Of a stretch of DNA of 64,000 nt, positions 53,059 to 62,075 are shown in pieces. Made by a program: the position numbers and the translations under genes. This DNA is from Massilia phosphatilytica (GTDB lineage: Bacteria; Pseudomonadota; Gammaproteobacteria; Burkholderiales; Burkholderiaceae_D). Positions within the stretch are counted from its first letter, which is position 1; each line of letters opens with the position of its first letter. Below the pieces are notes generated by a model. It was not told where the DNA came from. It saw only the letters and a list, made by a program, of their open reading frames with translations, and searched no databases. The stretch is from positions 186,001 to 250,000 of the forward strand of contig NZ_PUIP01000004.1 of assembly GCF_002968015.1 (NCBI RefSeq). The letters run 5' to 3'.

Positions 53059-55032
53059 ATGCAGAGTTCCGAATCGAAGACAGGCACGGTGCTGGCCGTG
53101 CTGCGCGCGGACGCCGGGGACGACGCCGCGGTCGCCGCGGCGGCGCGGCTCGCGACGCTCTGCGACGCGCCGTGGCACGCCGTCCTCGTCGAGAACGCGC
53201 ACACGCGCCGCCGCGGCGAAGCGGCGCGCCTGCGCACCCTCGAACTGCTGCGCCAGGCCCATGCCCAGGGCGCCGTCACGGCCGTGCTGGAAGGCCGCGA
53301 CGCCCCCGCCGTCGTCGCCGGCTATGCGCGGCGCCACGGCTGCGGCACCGCCGTCCTGGCGCGCGAGCACGGGACGGCATGGTGGCGCGCGCCGTTCGCG
53401 CGCCGGCTGGCCAGGGCTGCGCCGGGTCTGGATCTCGTCGACATCGCGGCGCCGCCGGCGGAATTCGTCGCCGGTCCTCGGGCGCGCGTGAAGCCCGCCC
53501 CGCGCCCCTACCTGGCCGCCGTCGGCGCGAGCCTGGCCACGGCACTCGTCGCGCTGCCGCTGCTGCCGCTGCTGGACGTGGCCAACGTGGCCATGCTGTT
53601 CCTGCTGACGGTGGTGCTCGTCGCGATCCGCCTCGGGCGCGGCCCCGCGATCCTCGCGACGCTCGTCGGCTTTTGCGCGCTCGTCGTCGCCGCGCCGCGC
53701 CGCCAGTACGACGTCAGCGAATTCAAGTACGCGGTCGCCCTGGCCGTGATGCTGGCCGTCGGGTGGATCACGGCGCGGCTGACGGCGGACCTGCGCGAGC
53801 AGGCGGAAAGCGCGACCGGCCGCGAAGCCCGCACCCGGGCGCTGTACGAATTCGCGCGGGCGCTGTCCGTCGCGCTGCAGACTGAGCAGGTGTTCGAGAT
53901 CACCCGGCGCTTCCTCGCGCGCACGTTCGACGCCCGCGCCGCGATCCTGCTGCCGGACGACGCGGGCCGGTTGCGCTGGCCCGCGCCGGGCGCCGGCAGC
54001 GAAGAACGCGCGCCCGTGCTGAGCGTGCTGGACATGGCGGCCGCGCAGTGGGCGTTCGACCATGCGGCGCCCGCCGGCGCGGAGACGCCCACGCTGCCCA
54101 GCAATCCGTATTTGTACCTGCCGCTGCTGGCGCCGATGCGCTCGCGCGGCGTGCTCGCGGTGCGCGTGCCGGACGTCGCGGCGCTGCTCGTGCCGGAACG
54201 GCGCGAATTGCTCGACGCCTTCGCGGCACTGGCTGCCATCGCCCTGGAACGCGTGCACTATGTCGATGTGGCCCAGGACGCCGTCGTGCGCATGGAGGGC
54301 GAACGCCTGCGCAATTCGCTGCTGGCCGCGCTGTCGCACGACCTGCGCACGCCGCTCACGGGCCTCGTCGGCCTGTCCGAATCGCTGACGCTGTCGCGGC
54401 CGCCGCTGGCCGCCGCGCAGATGGAACTGGCGAACGCGCTGCGCGACGAAGGCCGGCGCATGAGCACCCTCGTCGCCAACCTGCTCGACATGGCCCGGAT
54501 CCAGAGCGGCGGCGTAAAACTCAACCTGCAGTGGCAGATGGTCGAGGAAACGATCGGCAGCGCGCTGCGCGCCTGCCGCTGGCAACTGGGCACGCGCACG
54601 CTCGACACGCGCATCCCGCGCGGCCTGCCGCTCGTGCGCTTCGATGCGACCCTGCTGGAGCGCGTGCTGTGCAACCTGCTGGAAAACGCGGGCAAGTACA
54701 CGCCCGCGGACGCGCACGTGACGATCGCGGCGCGCGCGGAAGACGGCATGCTGCACGTGGCCGTGTGCGATGACGGACCGGGCCTGCCGGCCGGCCGCGA
54801 GGACGCGCTGTTCGAGAAGTTCGTGCGCGGCCAGCAGGAATCGTCGATCTCCGGCGTCGGCCTCGGGTTGGCGATCTGCCGCGCGATCGTCGATGCCCAC
54901 GGCGGCCGCATGCGCGCGTTCAACCGGCCGGGCGCGGGCGCGTGCTTCGAATTGAGCCTCCCTTTGGGCGACCCGCCGCCGCTGCCGGACCCGGAACACC
55001 ACGACCACGCCATCGACCAGCATGAGCATTGA
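53059..55032 (+). CDS. kdpD: KdpD-like kinase lacking the N-terminal sensor domain
   Basis: This 657-residue membrane kinase has a USP-like domain (about 10-120), four helices of DUF4118 (about 155-250), GAF (about 270-400), HisKA with H427 in ALSHDLRTPL and HATPase. Standard KdpD (about 895 residues) begins with a roughly 210-residue Walker-A domain that is absent, and the upstream sequence is WrbA, so it is a genuine truncation or a distinct class. It sits before kdpE with an 11-base overlap. No kdpFABC potassium pump lies nearby. Its input may therefore differ from that of classical KdpD. Confidence 0.85.
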   Translation: MQSSESKTGTVLAVLRADAGDDAAVAAAARLATLCDAPWHAVLVENAHTRRRGEAARLRTLELLRQAHAQGAVTAVLEGRDAPAVVAGYARRHGCGTAVLAREHGTAWWRAPFARRLARAAPGLDLVDIAAPPAEFVAGPRARVKPAPRPYLAAVGASLATALVALPLLPLLDVANVAMLFLLTVVLVAIRLGRGPAILATLVGFCALVVAAPRRQYDVSEFKYAVALAVMLAVGWITARLTADLREQAESATGREARTRALYEFARALSVALQTEQVFEITRRFLARTFDARAAILLPDDAGRLRWPAPGAGSEERAPVLSVLDMAAAQWAFDHAAPAGAETPTLPSNPYLYLPLLAPMRSRGVLAVRVPDVAALLVPERRELLDAFAALAAIALERVHYVDVAQDAVVRMEGERLRNSLLAALSHDLRTPLTGLVGLSESLTLSRPPLAAAQMELANALRDEGRRMSTLVANLLDMARIQSGGVKLNLQWQMVEETIGSALRACRWQLGTRTLDTRIPRGLPLVRFDATLLERVLCNLLENAGKYTPADAHVTIAARAEDGMLHVAVCDDGPGLPAGREDALFEKFVRGQQESSISGVGLGLAICRAIVDAHGGRMRAFNRPGAGACFELSLPLGDPPPLPDPEHHDHAIDQHEH

Positions 55033-55720
55033 TACCGCCACACCCGTCGCCCTCATCGTCGAGGACGAGCCGCAGATCCGCCGTTTCGTCCGCATGGCCC
55101 TGGAAGGCGAGGGCTGGCAGGTGCACCAGTCCGAGACCCTGAAGCGCGGCCTGATCGACGCCGGCACGCGCACGCCCGACCTCATCATCCTCGACCTGGG
55201 CCTGCCCGACGGCGACGGCCTGCGACTGATCCGCGACGTGCGCACCTGGAGCCCCGTGCCGATCATCGTGCTGTCCGCGCGCATCGACGAGTCGGACAAG
55301 ATCACGGCGCTGGACGCCGGCGCGGACGACTACCTGACAAAACCCTTCGGCATCGGCGAACTGCTCGCGCGCGTGCGCGCGGCGCTGCGCCGCCAGCACA
55401 AGGCGGGCGGCGACGCCTCCGCGCGAATCGTGTTCGGCAAGGCGGAGGTGGACCTGAACAAGCGTACGGTCCAGCGCGACGGCCAGCCCGTGCACCTGAC
55501 GCCGACCGAATACAAATTGTTGTCCGTGCTGATCGCGAACCTGGGCCGCGTTGTGACGGCGCCGCAGCTGTTGCGCGAGGTATGGGGCCCCTCGAACGCG
55601 GACAACGGGCATTACGTGCGCATCTACATGGGGCATCTGCGCCAGAAGCTGGAAGACGATCCGGCGCAGCCGCGGCACCTGTTAACGGAGACCGCAGTCG
55701 GCTACAGATTGCAACCTTGA
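55022..55720 (+). CDS. kdpE: Response regulator KdpE
   Basis: This 232-residue OmpR-type regulator has a receiver with phosphoacceptor D58 in LIILDLGLPDGDG and the conserved LTKPFG near 105-110, and a winged helix ending in GHYVRIYMGHLRQKLE, typical of KdpE. It starts inside the end of the kinase gene (11-base overlap), showing coupled translation. With no pump genes next door its targets must lie elsewhere. Classically it activates kdpFABC when potassium is low. Confidence 0.93.
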   Translation: MSIDTATPVALIVEDEPQIRRFVRMALEGEGWQVHQSETLKRGLIDAGTRTPDLIILDLGLPDGDGLRLIRDVRTWSPVPIIVLSARIDESDKITALDAGADDYLTKPFGIGELLARVRAALRRQHKAGGDASARIVFGKAEVDLNKRTVQRDGQPVHLTPTEYKLLSVLIANLGRVVTAPQLLREVWGPSNADNGHYVRIYMGHLRQKLEDDPAQPRHLLTETAVGYRLQP

Positions 55721-55834
55721 CACTGAAATTGTGTAAAAGAAAACATGCATATGTGAAATTTGTTCAATATTATGGTTATAATGGCAATCTGCATCACCCG
55801 TTAACAACCAAACATTTATATTGAACTAGGACAC
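55721..55834 (+). promoter_or_regulatory. AT-rich promoter region of the PEP-CTERM gene
   Basis: These 114 bases are the most AT-rich part of the neighbourhood. They contain a perfect TATAAT at 55777-55782; the -35 at usual distance (TGAAAT) is weak, so an activator is likely. A GG-N10-GC sigma-54 box was not found. Ribosome site AACTAGGACAC precedes the ATG. Confidence 0.45.
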
Positions 55835-56524
55835 ATGAAAAAGACATTCGCAGCCCTGGCGCTCGCCGCCGCATTCCTGCCGCTCGCCTCCGCGCAAGCG
55901 GCCACGCTCAGCTATTCCGACAGTGTCGCCCTGGCAACTACCAACTGGTCGAATACGTTGTCGTTTTCGAAATTCGATACCAGCCTCGGTAACCTGACGT
56001 CGATCCGCTTCGACCTGTCCGGCGCCGTGCAGGGCAGCGGCAATGCGGAAAGCCTGGATGCGACGGCATCCACCGTGACCCTGTCGCTGGGTTCGCTGCT
56101 GGGCCTGACCCGTCCGGACAGCAGCACGCTGGTGGTGACGAATCCGGTGTTCAGCCAGACCTTCAATTTCAGCGCGTTCGACGGCGGCATCAACTTCGGC
56201 GGCACGTCGGGCGGTTCGACCGGTTCCGTGTCGGCGACGGGCTCGAACTTCTTCGTGAGCAGCAGCGCAAGCGACTTCGCCCTGTTCTCGGCGCTGGGCG
56301 GCGGCACGATCAACCTGGGCCTGAACGCCGTCGGCGCATCGAGCGGCAACGGTTCGGGCAACCTGCTTACGCAATTCAGCACGGCCGCATCGGGCGTGGC
56401 GAAGGTCACCTACACGTACACCGCGAATACGCCGTCGACGGACGTGCCGGAACCGGCCAGCCTGGCGCTGATCTGCGGCGGCCTGGGCCTGCTGGGCGCC
56501 GCGCGCCGCCGCAACAAGGCCTGA
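55835..56524 (+). CDS. PEP-CTERM protein (choice-of-anchor E)
   Basis: This 229-residue secreted protein has a signal peptide (1-22, ending SAQAA), a body beginning TLSYSDSVALATTNWSNTLS that matches the choice-of-anchor E type, and the C-terminal sorting signal PEPASLALICGGLGLLGAAR: the PEP motif, hydrophobic helix and final basic RRRNK. Exosortase EpsH/XrtA recognises it and releases the protein to the surface or exopolysaccharide matrix. No exosortase gene lies here. Its body is low in charge and rich in S, G and T, as in other biofilm proteins. Confidence 0.92.
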   Translation: MKKTFAALALAAAFLPLASAQAATLSYSDSVALATTNWSNTLSFSKFDTSLGNLTSIRFDLSGAVQGSGNAESLDATASTVTLSLGSLLGLTRPDSSTLVVTNPVFSQTFNFSAFDGGINFGGTSGGSTGSVSATGSNFFVSSSASDFALFSALGGGTINLGLNAVGASSGNGSGNLLTQFSTAASGVAKVTYTYTANTPSTDVPEPASLALICGGLGLLGAARRRNKA

Positions 56525-56532
56525 CAAGCGGG

Positions 56533-57366
56533 TCAGGGCGCCGGCCGCCGCAGCGAAGGAGCGTCCTTCAACGCGAGCGGCATCGCCCTGGCCCAGCGGT
56601 TGACGGACAGCGCGAACGTCAACGCCCGCACCTGGTGATACCAGCCCGCGGGCACGTACAGCAGTTCGCCGGGGTTCACGATGCATTCGACCGGCGCCGC
56701 CCGGCGCGCGAGCGGGTAGGCATCGTAATCGGGCCGCTCCGGATCGAACGGGGACCCGAACAGCACCGGATTCGCTTCGCGGGTGTAGAGGAATTCGTCG
56801 TGATGGGGCGGTACGAGGACAATCCTCTTGGTGCCCCACACCTGCGCGAAGATATTGTCGTCGTAGTCGCAATGCAGCGGCGTGACCGTGCCGGCGGGGC
56901 CGAGCCAGAAGCGGGGCGGTCCCATCCTGCTGAAATAGCCGGGCCAGTGGCACATCGAATTCAGCGCGTTGATTTCCAGGTTGCCGACGTAGGGCGGCAG
57001 GCCTTCCTTCCAGTCGGCGACGAGATCCAGGTATTCCCGCATCGTCATGTCCCGCATCGCGCGGTCCGGCGCGAACGCGGTGCCGATGTAATCGCCCACG
57101 CGGGCCCGCACGGGCACGTCGCCGAAGCGTGCGCGCAACGCGTCCGGCGTGAAGGCGCACAGCGGCCAGCGGCCGACGAGGCCCGTGATCATGAACGGCA
57201 GGCCGCGTTCGGCATGCGCGCGAAAGGCGGCGCGATCGACTGACTTGAGGCGCGGTACGGCGGACAGCGGCGGTAGTTTGCGTGACGCGTCACGGATGGC
57301 GTCGCGCATGGCGGCGATCGACGTGACGCCGCGCACGCGGGCATTCTTTTCTGGATCGGGAATCAA
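56533..57366 (-). CDS. Cupin-like JmjC-type oxygenase
   Basis: This 277-residue protein is a cupin-8/JmjC-type Fe(II)- and 2-oxoglutarate-dependent oxygenase. The metal triad is visible: H-x-D in PLHCDYDDN (about 168-174) and the distal histidine in PAGWYHQVRALTFALSVNRW (about 245-262). The N-terminus has the GLPFMITGLVGRW strand. It may hydroxylate a protein or small molecule. It converges with the PEP-CTERM gene with eight bases between stops and is divergent from the DoxX gene. Confidence 0.88.
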   Translation of the reverse strand: MIPDPEKNARVRGVTSIAAMRDAIRDASRKLPPLSAVPRLKSVDRAAFRAHAERGLPFMITGLVGRWPLCAFTPDALRARFGDVPVRARVGDYIGTAFAPDRAMRDMTMREYLDLVADWKEGLPPYVGNLEINALNSMCHWPGYFSRMGPPRFWLGPAGTVTPLHCDYDDNIFAQVWGTKRIVLVPPHHDEFLYTREANPVLFGSPFDPERPDYDAYPLARRAAPVECIVNPGELLYVPAGWYHQVRALTFALSVNRWARAMPLALKDAPSLRRPAP

Positions 57367-57430
57367 CGGCTCGTTCTCTTCAGGTGGCGTACTATGGAAG
57401 TATACAGTCCGTACTCACCAGGGAGGGAAC

Positions 57431-57838
57431 ATGAAAGACAAGATGGACGATGGCGGCAAGCTGGTTTTGCGCGCCGTGCTGGCCGTGTTGATCCTGTTTC
57501 ACGGCGTGTCGAAGCTGATCGGCGGCGTCGGCTTCATCAGCGGCATGCTGGTCAAGGTGGGCCTGCCGGGCGCCCTGGGCTACCTCGTGTACATCGGCGA
57601 GGTGATCGCGCCCCTGCTGATCCTGTTCGGCGTGTTCACCCGGGCCGCGGCGCTCGTCGTGGTCGTGAACATGATTGTGGCGTTGGCGCTCGTCCACACA
57701 CGCCAGTTCTTTACTCTGAACGACACCGGCGGCTGGGCGCTCGAACTGCAGGGGATGTATCTCGGCGCCGCCGTCGCCATCGCCCTGCTGGGTGCGGGGC
57801 GCTACAGCGTCGGCGGCTTGGGCGGCCGCTTCAATTGA
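57431..57838 (+). CDS. DoxX-family membrane protein
   Basis: This 135-residue protein has four hydrophobic helices and the DoxX layout, including [19 protein letters not shown] and [20 protein letters not shown]. DoxX members are linked to thiosulfate:quinone oxidoreductase or redox homeostasis; the family is broad. The ribosome site AGGGAGGG is strong. Its TGA overlaps the 3' end of the convergent MHS transporter by eight bases. Confidence 0.9.
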   Translation: MKDKMDDGGKLVLRAVLAVLILFHGVSKLIGGVGFISGMLVKVGLPGALGYLVYIGEVIAPLLILFGVFTRAAALVVVVNMIVALALVHTRQFFTLNDTGGWALELQGMYLGAAVAIALLGAGRYSVGGLGGRFN

Positions 57839-59153
57839 TCGCCACGCGCTCCTTCACGATGCCGCGGTAGACGAGGAACACCGCGCACAGGCTGATCGCA
57901 CCGGCACCCGCCATCCAGTAGCCGGGGGCCGCCTTGTCGCCCGTGGCTTCGATCAGCCACGTCGACAGCAGCGGCGTCATGCCACCGAACAGCGCGGTCG
58001 CTAGGCTGTACGCCAGCGAGAACCCGGTCGTGCGGACCTGCATCGGGATGATTTCCGTGAGGGCGACGATGGTGGCGCCGTTGTAGCTGCCGTACAGGAA
58101 CGACAGCCACAGCTCGATCATGACCATGTTGCCGAAGCTGGGATGCGCGATCAGCCAGGACAGCGCGGGGTACGCGGTCAGCGCCGCCAGTGCCGAACAG
58201 ACGGCCATCACGGGCCAGCGGCCGATGCGGTCCGACAGCGCGCCCATCACGGGCAGCCAAATGAAGTTCGACACGCCCACGCACAGGGTCACCAGCAGGC
58301 TCTCCTCGGTGGAGAGTTTGAGGACGCTCTTGCCGAACGTCGGCGTGTACACGGTGATCAGGTAGAACGCGACGGTCGTCATCACGACCAGCATGGCGCC
58401 GGCCGTGACGATGGGCCAGTTCAGCGTCAGCGTGCGCATCACCTGCGGGAACGTCGGATGCGACTTCTGCGCCAGGTAGGCCTGCGTCTCCTGCAGCGAA
58501 CGGCGGATGTAGAAGACGACGGGAATGATCGAGCAGCCGATGAAGAACGGGATGCGCCAGCCCCAGGCGGCGATGTCGTCCTTCGGCATCAGGTGGTTGA
58601 GGCCATAGCCCAGCGCGGCGGAAAACACGACGGCCACCTGCTGGCTGGCCGACTGCCAGCTCACGTAATATCCCTTGTTGCCCGGCGTCGCCATCTCGGA
58701 CAGGTAGACGGACACGCCGCCCAGCTCCACGCCTGCGGAAAAGCCCTGCAGCAGGCGGCCGAGCAGCACGAGCAGCGGCGCCATGAGGCCGATGGTCGCG
58801 TAGCCGGGGACGAACGCGATCAGCGCGGTGCCCGAGGCCATGATCCCGAGCGTCAGCACAAGGCCCTTGCGGCGGCCGATGCGGTCGACGTAGCTGCCCA
58901 GGAAGATGGCACCGAGCGGCCGCATGAAGAATCCGGCGCCGAACGTCGCGAACGTCATCATCAGCGCGGCATACTCGCTCGTCGACGGAAAGAACGCGGC
59001 CGCGATCTGGTTCGCGTAAAAGCCGAACAGGAAGAAATCATACATTTCGATGAAATTCCCGCTCGTGACGCGGATGACGGCGCCGAGCTTCGACGGGCCA
59101 CGCGCGGGCGCGGCGGCGACGGCAGGCGTCGCGACAGTGGTTTGAGTGCTCAT
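57831..59153 (-). CDS. MHS-family (MFS) metabolite:proton symporter
   Basis: This 440-residue twelve-helix transporter belongs to the metabolite:H+ symporter branch of the MFS. It has the MHS start [20 protein letters not shown] and the RIGRRKGL loop between helices 2 and 3. Family substrates are citrate, tricarballylate, alpha-ketoglutarate and proline betaine. It is the third gene of an operon with a binding protein and a porin, with a divergent LysR gene, which resembles tricarboxylate-type uptake loci; catabolic genes are absent, so this is a guess. Confidence 0.88.
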   Translation of the reverse strand: MSTQTTVATPAVAAAPARGPSKLGAVIRVTSGNFIEMYDFFLFGFYANQIAAAFFPSTSEYAALMMTFATFGAGFFMRPLGAIFLGSYVDRIGRRKGLVLTLGIMASGTALIAFVPGYATIGLMAPLLVLLGRLLQGFSAGVELGGVSVYLSEMATPGNKGYYVSWQSASQQVAVVFSAALGYGLNHLMPKDDIAAWGWRIPFFIGCSIIPVVFYIRRSLQETQAYLAQKSHPTFPQVMRTLTLNWPIVTAGAMLVVMTTVAFYLITVYTPTFGKSVLKLSTEESLLVTLCVGVSNFIWLPVMGALSDRIGRWPVMAVCSALAALTAYPALSWLIAHPSFGNMVMIELWLSFLYGSYNGATIVALTEIIPMQVRTTGFSLAYSLATALFGGMTPLLSTWLIEATGDKAAPGYWMAGAGAISLCAVFLVYRGIVKERVAIN

Positions 59154-59172
59154 GATGATGTCTCCAGTGGGA

Positions 59173-59943
59173 TCAGTGCGTGGCCGCGACCGGTTCCAGT
59201 CCGGTGGCCTCGATGGCGGGTGCGTTCGCGGGCGCCGCGAGGAAGCGGAGCAGGGCGCGGCCCGCGTCCGCGTGGCTGGCGCCGCGCACGATGGCGCCGG
59301 CGAACTGCGTCTTGAGCTGGACTTCGGCCGGGAGCAGGCCGACGATGTCGATGCCCTGCACGGGTTTCAGTTCGCTCCTTTGCTGGCAACCGAAATCCGC
59401 TTCCCCGTGCGCGATGATCTCGCCCACCGGCGTGGCCGGTATCTGCGCGGCCTTGCCCTGCATCTGCTGCTGGATGCCGAGCTTGTTCAGCAGTTCGCGC
59501 CGGATGTATTCGCCGCTGGCGCTGTCCGAATAGGCTACGCGCGACGCGCGCAGGAACGCCTGGCGCAGGCCTTCGACCGTATGAATGTCCGGCCGCGCCG
59601 CGCCATGCCGCACGGCGCACGCGATCGGCGAATTGGCGAGGACGACCTTGCTGCCCGGTTCGAGACGGCCTTCCGCCATCAGCTTGTCCAGCGCATCGCC
59701 CACCATGATGACGACGTCGATCGGTTCGCCGCGGTCGAGGCGCGCGGGAATCGCGTTCTTCGTCGCACCCATCGACGGGCCCCATTCGGACACGAGTCGG
59801 TCGCCGCTGGTGCGCTCGTACTGGCCCGACAAATCCTTGTAAGCCTGGGCGAAACCGCCCGAGCTGACGACGTGGACGTCGGTGGCGTGGGCGGCGCCTG
59901 CGACGGCGAATGCGAGTGCGGCGATGATGGTGTTGCGGTGCAT
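59173..59943 (-). CDS. Periplasmic substrate-binding protein (ModA-like)
   Basis: This 256-residue protein has a signal peptide (1-20, ending AHATD) and a type II binding fold resembling ModA-like extracellular proteins: [20 protein letters not shown] at the start and [20 protein letters not shown] in the hinge region. No ABC permease or ATPase is adjacent; it sits between an outer-membrane porin and an MHS symporter, so it may present the ligand to that symporter or act as a sensor. AAGGAGA precedes the ATG. Confidence 0.8.
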   Translation of the reverse strand: MHRNTIIAALAFAVAGAAHATDVHVVSSGGFAQAYKDLSGQYERTSGDRLVSEWGPSMGATKNAIPARLDRGEPIDVVIMVGDALDKLMAEGRLEPGSKVVLANSPIACAVRHGAARPDIHTVEGLRQAFLRASRVAYSDSASGEYIRRELLNKLGIQQQMQGKAAQIPATPVGEIIAHGEADFGCQQRSELKPVQGIDIVGLLPAEVQLKTQFAGAIVRGASHADAGRALLRFLAAPANAPAIEATGLEPVAATH

Positions 59944-59964
59944 GAGGGTCTCCTTGTCGTGCTA

Positions 59965-61056
59965 TCAGAATTTCTGCATCAGGCCCAGCGTGAGGCCCGT
60001 GCCGTGGCGGTCGTTGGGGCGGGATGCCGTCTTGCCGGCGGCGTCGCCGCGCCAGACCGTGTAGTCGGCTTCCACGTAGGCGGTGGTGCGCGGCGCGAGC
60101 GTCTTTTCGACGAACAGGAAGCCGCGGTCGAAGCCGTCGTCGGCGAACCCGGTCGCTGTGCGCCGCACGCCGTACCAGGCCGTCGTGACGAGCAGGTCGC
60201 GGCCAACCGGACGGCTGACGCCCGCGGACAGCACGCGCTGGGCGACACGCTGAGCCGGTCCGGCAGCGGCGTCGTTGCGCGCGGCGTTGGCCTTCAGTTG
60301 CCAGGCGCCGAGACGGACCGCGGTGCCGAGGCTCCATGCATCGAGGGGCAGTCCATCGCGGCTGCGGAACTGCATCGTCGCGCCGGAGACGACGAAGTCG
60401 GTGCCCTGGTACGCGAGTGCGACGCCGTGGCTGCTCGCTGCGCCCGCGTCGCCCGCGACCTCGCCGGCCGAATACGCGGCGCGCGCCTGCCACGGCCCCA
60501 CGGTCGCCGTGTACTTGACCGTGTTGTCCAGGCGGTAGAAATTGTCGGCGTAGCCGCTCGGCCCGTACTGGCGCCCGAACGCGTGGGTGCCGAACGCGGT
60601 GTTGGACAGGCCCGCCACGTTGATGTTCGGGTTGAACGACGCGTCGCGCTTGCCGATCGGGTCGACCGGGAGCAGGGCGTCGGAGATCAGGTTGGCCTGG
60701 CGGCCCACGGCGAGCTGGCCGTACGGCGATTCCAGTCCGGCCCACGCCTGGCGGTCGAACAGGCGGTCGCTTTTGGCCTGCGTGCCGGTGTCGGCGTTCA
60801 TGCCGCCTTCGAGGCGGAACACGGCTTTCCAGCCGCCGCCGAGCGCTTCCTGGCCGCGGATGCCCCAGCGGCTGGTCTGGTTGATGCCGCTCGTGACGGC
60901 GGTCGTATGGCCCGGCGGGGTCGGGGCGTTGTTGGCGGCGAGGCCGTCCGCGGCGCGCACGCCGACGTCGACGATGCCATACAGGTTCACGCTGGTCTGG
61001 GCCAGGCAGGTGCCGCTCGCGGCGAGCAATACGGTGAGGGCGCAGGAATGGCGCAC
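59965..61056 (-). CDS. Gram-negative porin (classical, trimeric)
   Basis: This 363-residue outer-membrane porin has a signal peptide (1-19, ending CLAQT), mature start SVNLYGIVDVGV, the PEFRL-like segment GGWKAVFRLEGGMN, and a C-terminal Phe (LTLGLMQKF), as needed for Bam-dependent insertion. Start is GTG at 61056, five bases after AAGGAGAC. First gene of the porin, binding protein and MHS operon (gaps 21 and 19 bases). Probably the outer-membrane door for the same substrate. Confidence 0.92.
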   Translation of the reverse strand: MRHSCALTVLLAASGTCLAQTSVNLYGIVDVGVRAADGLAANNAPTPPGHTTAVTSGINQTSRWGIRGQEALGGGWKAVFRLEGGMNADTGTQAKSDRLFDRQAWAGLESPYGQLAVGRQANLISDALLPVDPIGKRDASFNPNINVAGLSNTAFGTHAFGRQYGPSGYADNFYRLDNTVKYTATVGPWQARAAYSAGEVAGDAGAASSHGVALAYQGTDFVVSGATMQFRSRDGLPLDAWSLGTAVRLGAWQLKANAARNDAAAGPAQRVAQRVLSAGVSRPVGRDLLVTTAWYGVRRTATGFADDGFDRGFLFVEKTLAPRTTAYVEADYTVWRGDAAGKTASRPNDRHGTGLTLGLMQKF

Positions 61057-61099
61057 GTTGTCTCCTTGTGGTGCCTTCTTGACGAGGCCGATGTCTGAA

Positions 61100-61114
61100 T
61101 GGATGCATCATCCA
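61100..61114. promoter_or_regulatory. LysR-type palindrome between porin and regulator
   Basis: TGGATG-CAT-CATCCA is a perfect inverted repeat with six-base arms in the 107-base divergent gap. Its position, 44 bases before the porin GTG and 50 before the LysR ATG, suits a shared LysR binding site. Confidence 0.55.
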
Positions 61115-61163
61115 ACAAACGGAATGATTTGATAATTGCAAAGTTCCAGCGTATTGTTGCGTC

Positions 61164-62075
61164 ATGCGCATCAATTACGACCTTCACGACTTGCAGGCCT
61201 TCGTCGCCGTCGCCGAACGCGCCAGCTTCCGGCAGGCTGCGGCCGACCTGTTCCTGTCCCAATCCGCGCTGAGCCGCCGCATCGACAAGCTCGAGGAAAG
61301 CCTCGGCGTGAAGTTGTTCGAACGGACGACGCGCCGCGTGCAACTGACCAACGTGGGGCAGACCTTCCTCGTGAACGTGCGCACGGCGCTGGACGGCCTG
61401 GAGGACGCGGTGCTCGGCGTCGCCGACCTGGCCGCGCACCGTACCGGCTCGGTGACGTTCGCGTGCGTGCCGTCCGCCGTGTGGCACTTCCTGCCGGACG
61501 TGCTGAAGCGCTTCAGCGAGCGCTTCCCGCGCATCCGCGTGCGCGTGCACGACGAGAGCGCGCAGGACGTGCTGAACCTCGTGTTGACGGGAGAGGCAGA
61601 TTTCGGGATCAACTTCACCGGCGCGGAAAACCCGGAGATCGTGTTCGCTCCGATCTATGTGGAGAGCTATGTGCTGGCGATGCGCAGCGACCATCCGCTG
61701 GCGGGCCGCAAGGAAATCGGCTGGAAGGAGACGGTCGACGAGCGCTACATCTCGGTCGCGAAGTCGAGTGGCAACCGCACCGTCATCGACGCGGCGCTGG
61801 CCGGCGTCGAGAAGCATCCGGTGATCCTGTGCGAGGTTAACCACGTGTCGGGCGTGCTGGCCCTCGTCGAGGCGGGGCTGGGCGTGGCCGCGGTGCCCGG
61901 CCTGTCCGTGCTGCCGGGCCGGCCCGACACGATCGTCGGCGTGCCGCTCGTGAATCCGGCCATCCACCGGACGCTGGGCCTCATCACCAAGCGTGACCAC
62001 AGCATGGCGCCGGCCGCGCGCACCCTGTTCGAGATGCTGACGGCAGCCCTGGTGCAGCCCTCAGCGGAGCCGTGA
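61164..62075 (+). CDS. LysR-type regulator of the porin/symporter operon
   Basis: This 303-residue regulator has the LysR helix-turn-helix at about 12-62 (ERASFRQAAADLFLSQSALS) and an effector domain from about 92 (TFACVPSAVWHFLP). It is divergent from the porin operon across a gap with a LysR-type palindrome, so it most likely activates that operon when its substrate is present. Its 3' end overlaps the EamA gene by 15 bases. Confidence 0.9.
   Translation: MRINYDLHDLQAFVAVAERASFRQAAADLFLSQSALSRRIDKLEESLGVKLFERTTRRVQLTNVGQTFLVNVRTALDGLEDAVLGVADLAAHRTGSVTFACVPSAVWHFLPDVLKRFSERFPRIRVRVHDESAQDVLNLVLTGEADFGINFTGAENPEIVFAPIYVESYVLAMRSDHPLAGRKEIGWKETVDERYISVAKSSGNRTVIDAALAGVEKHPVILCEVNHVSGVLALVEAGLGVAAVPGLSVLPGRPDTIVGVPLVNPAIHRTLGLITKRDHSMAPAARTLFEMLTAALVQPSAEP

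Noticed and set aside
55721-55834. Sigma-54 promoter for the PEP-CTERM gene, as in some exosortase regulons
   Set aside because: No GG-N10-GC pair with correct spacing; the GG and GC near 55784 are only six bases apart.
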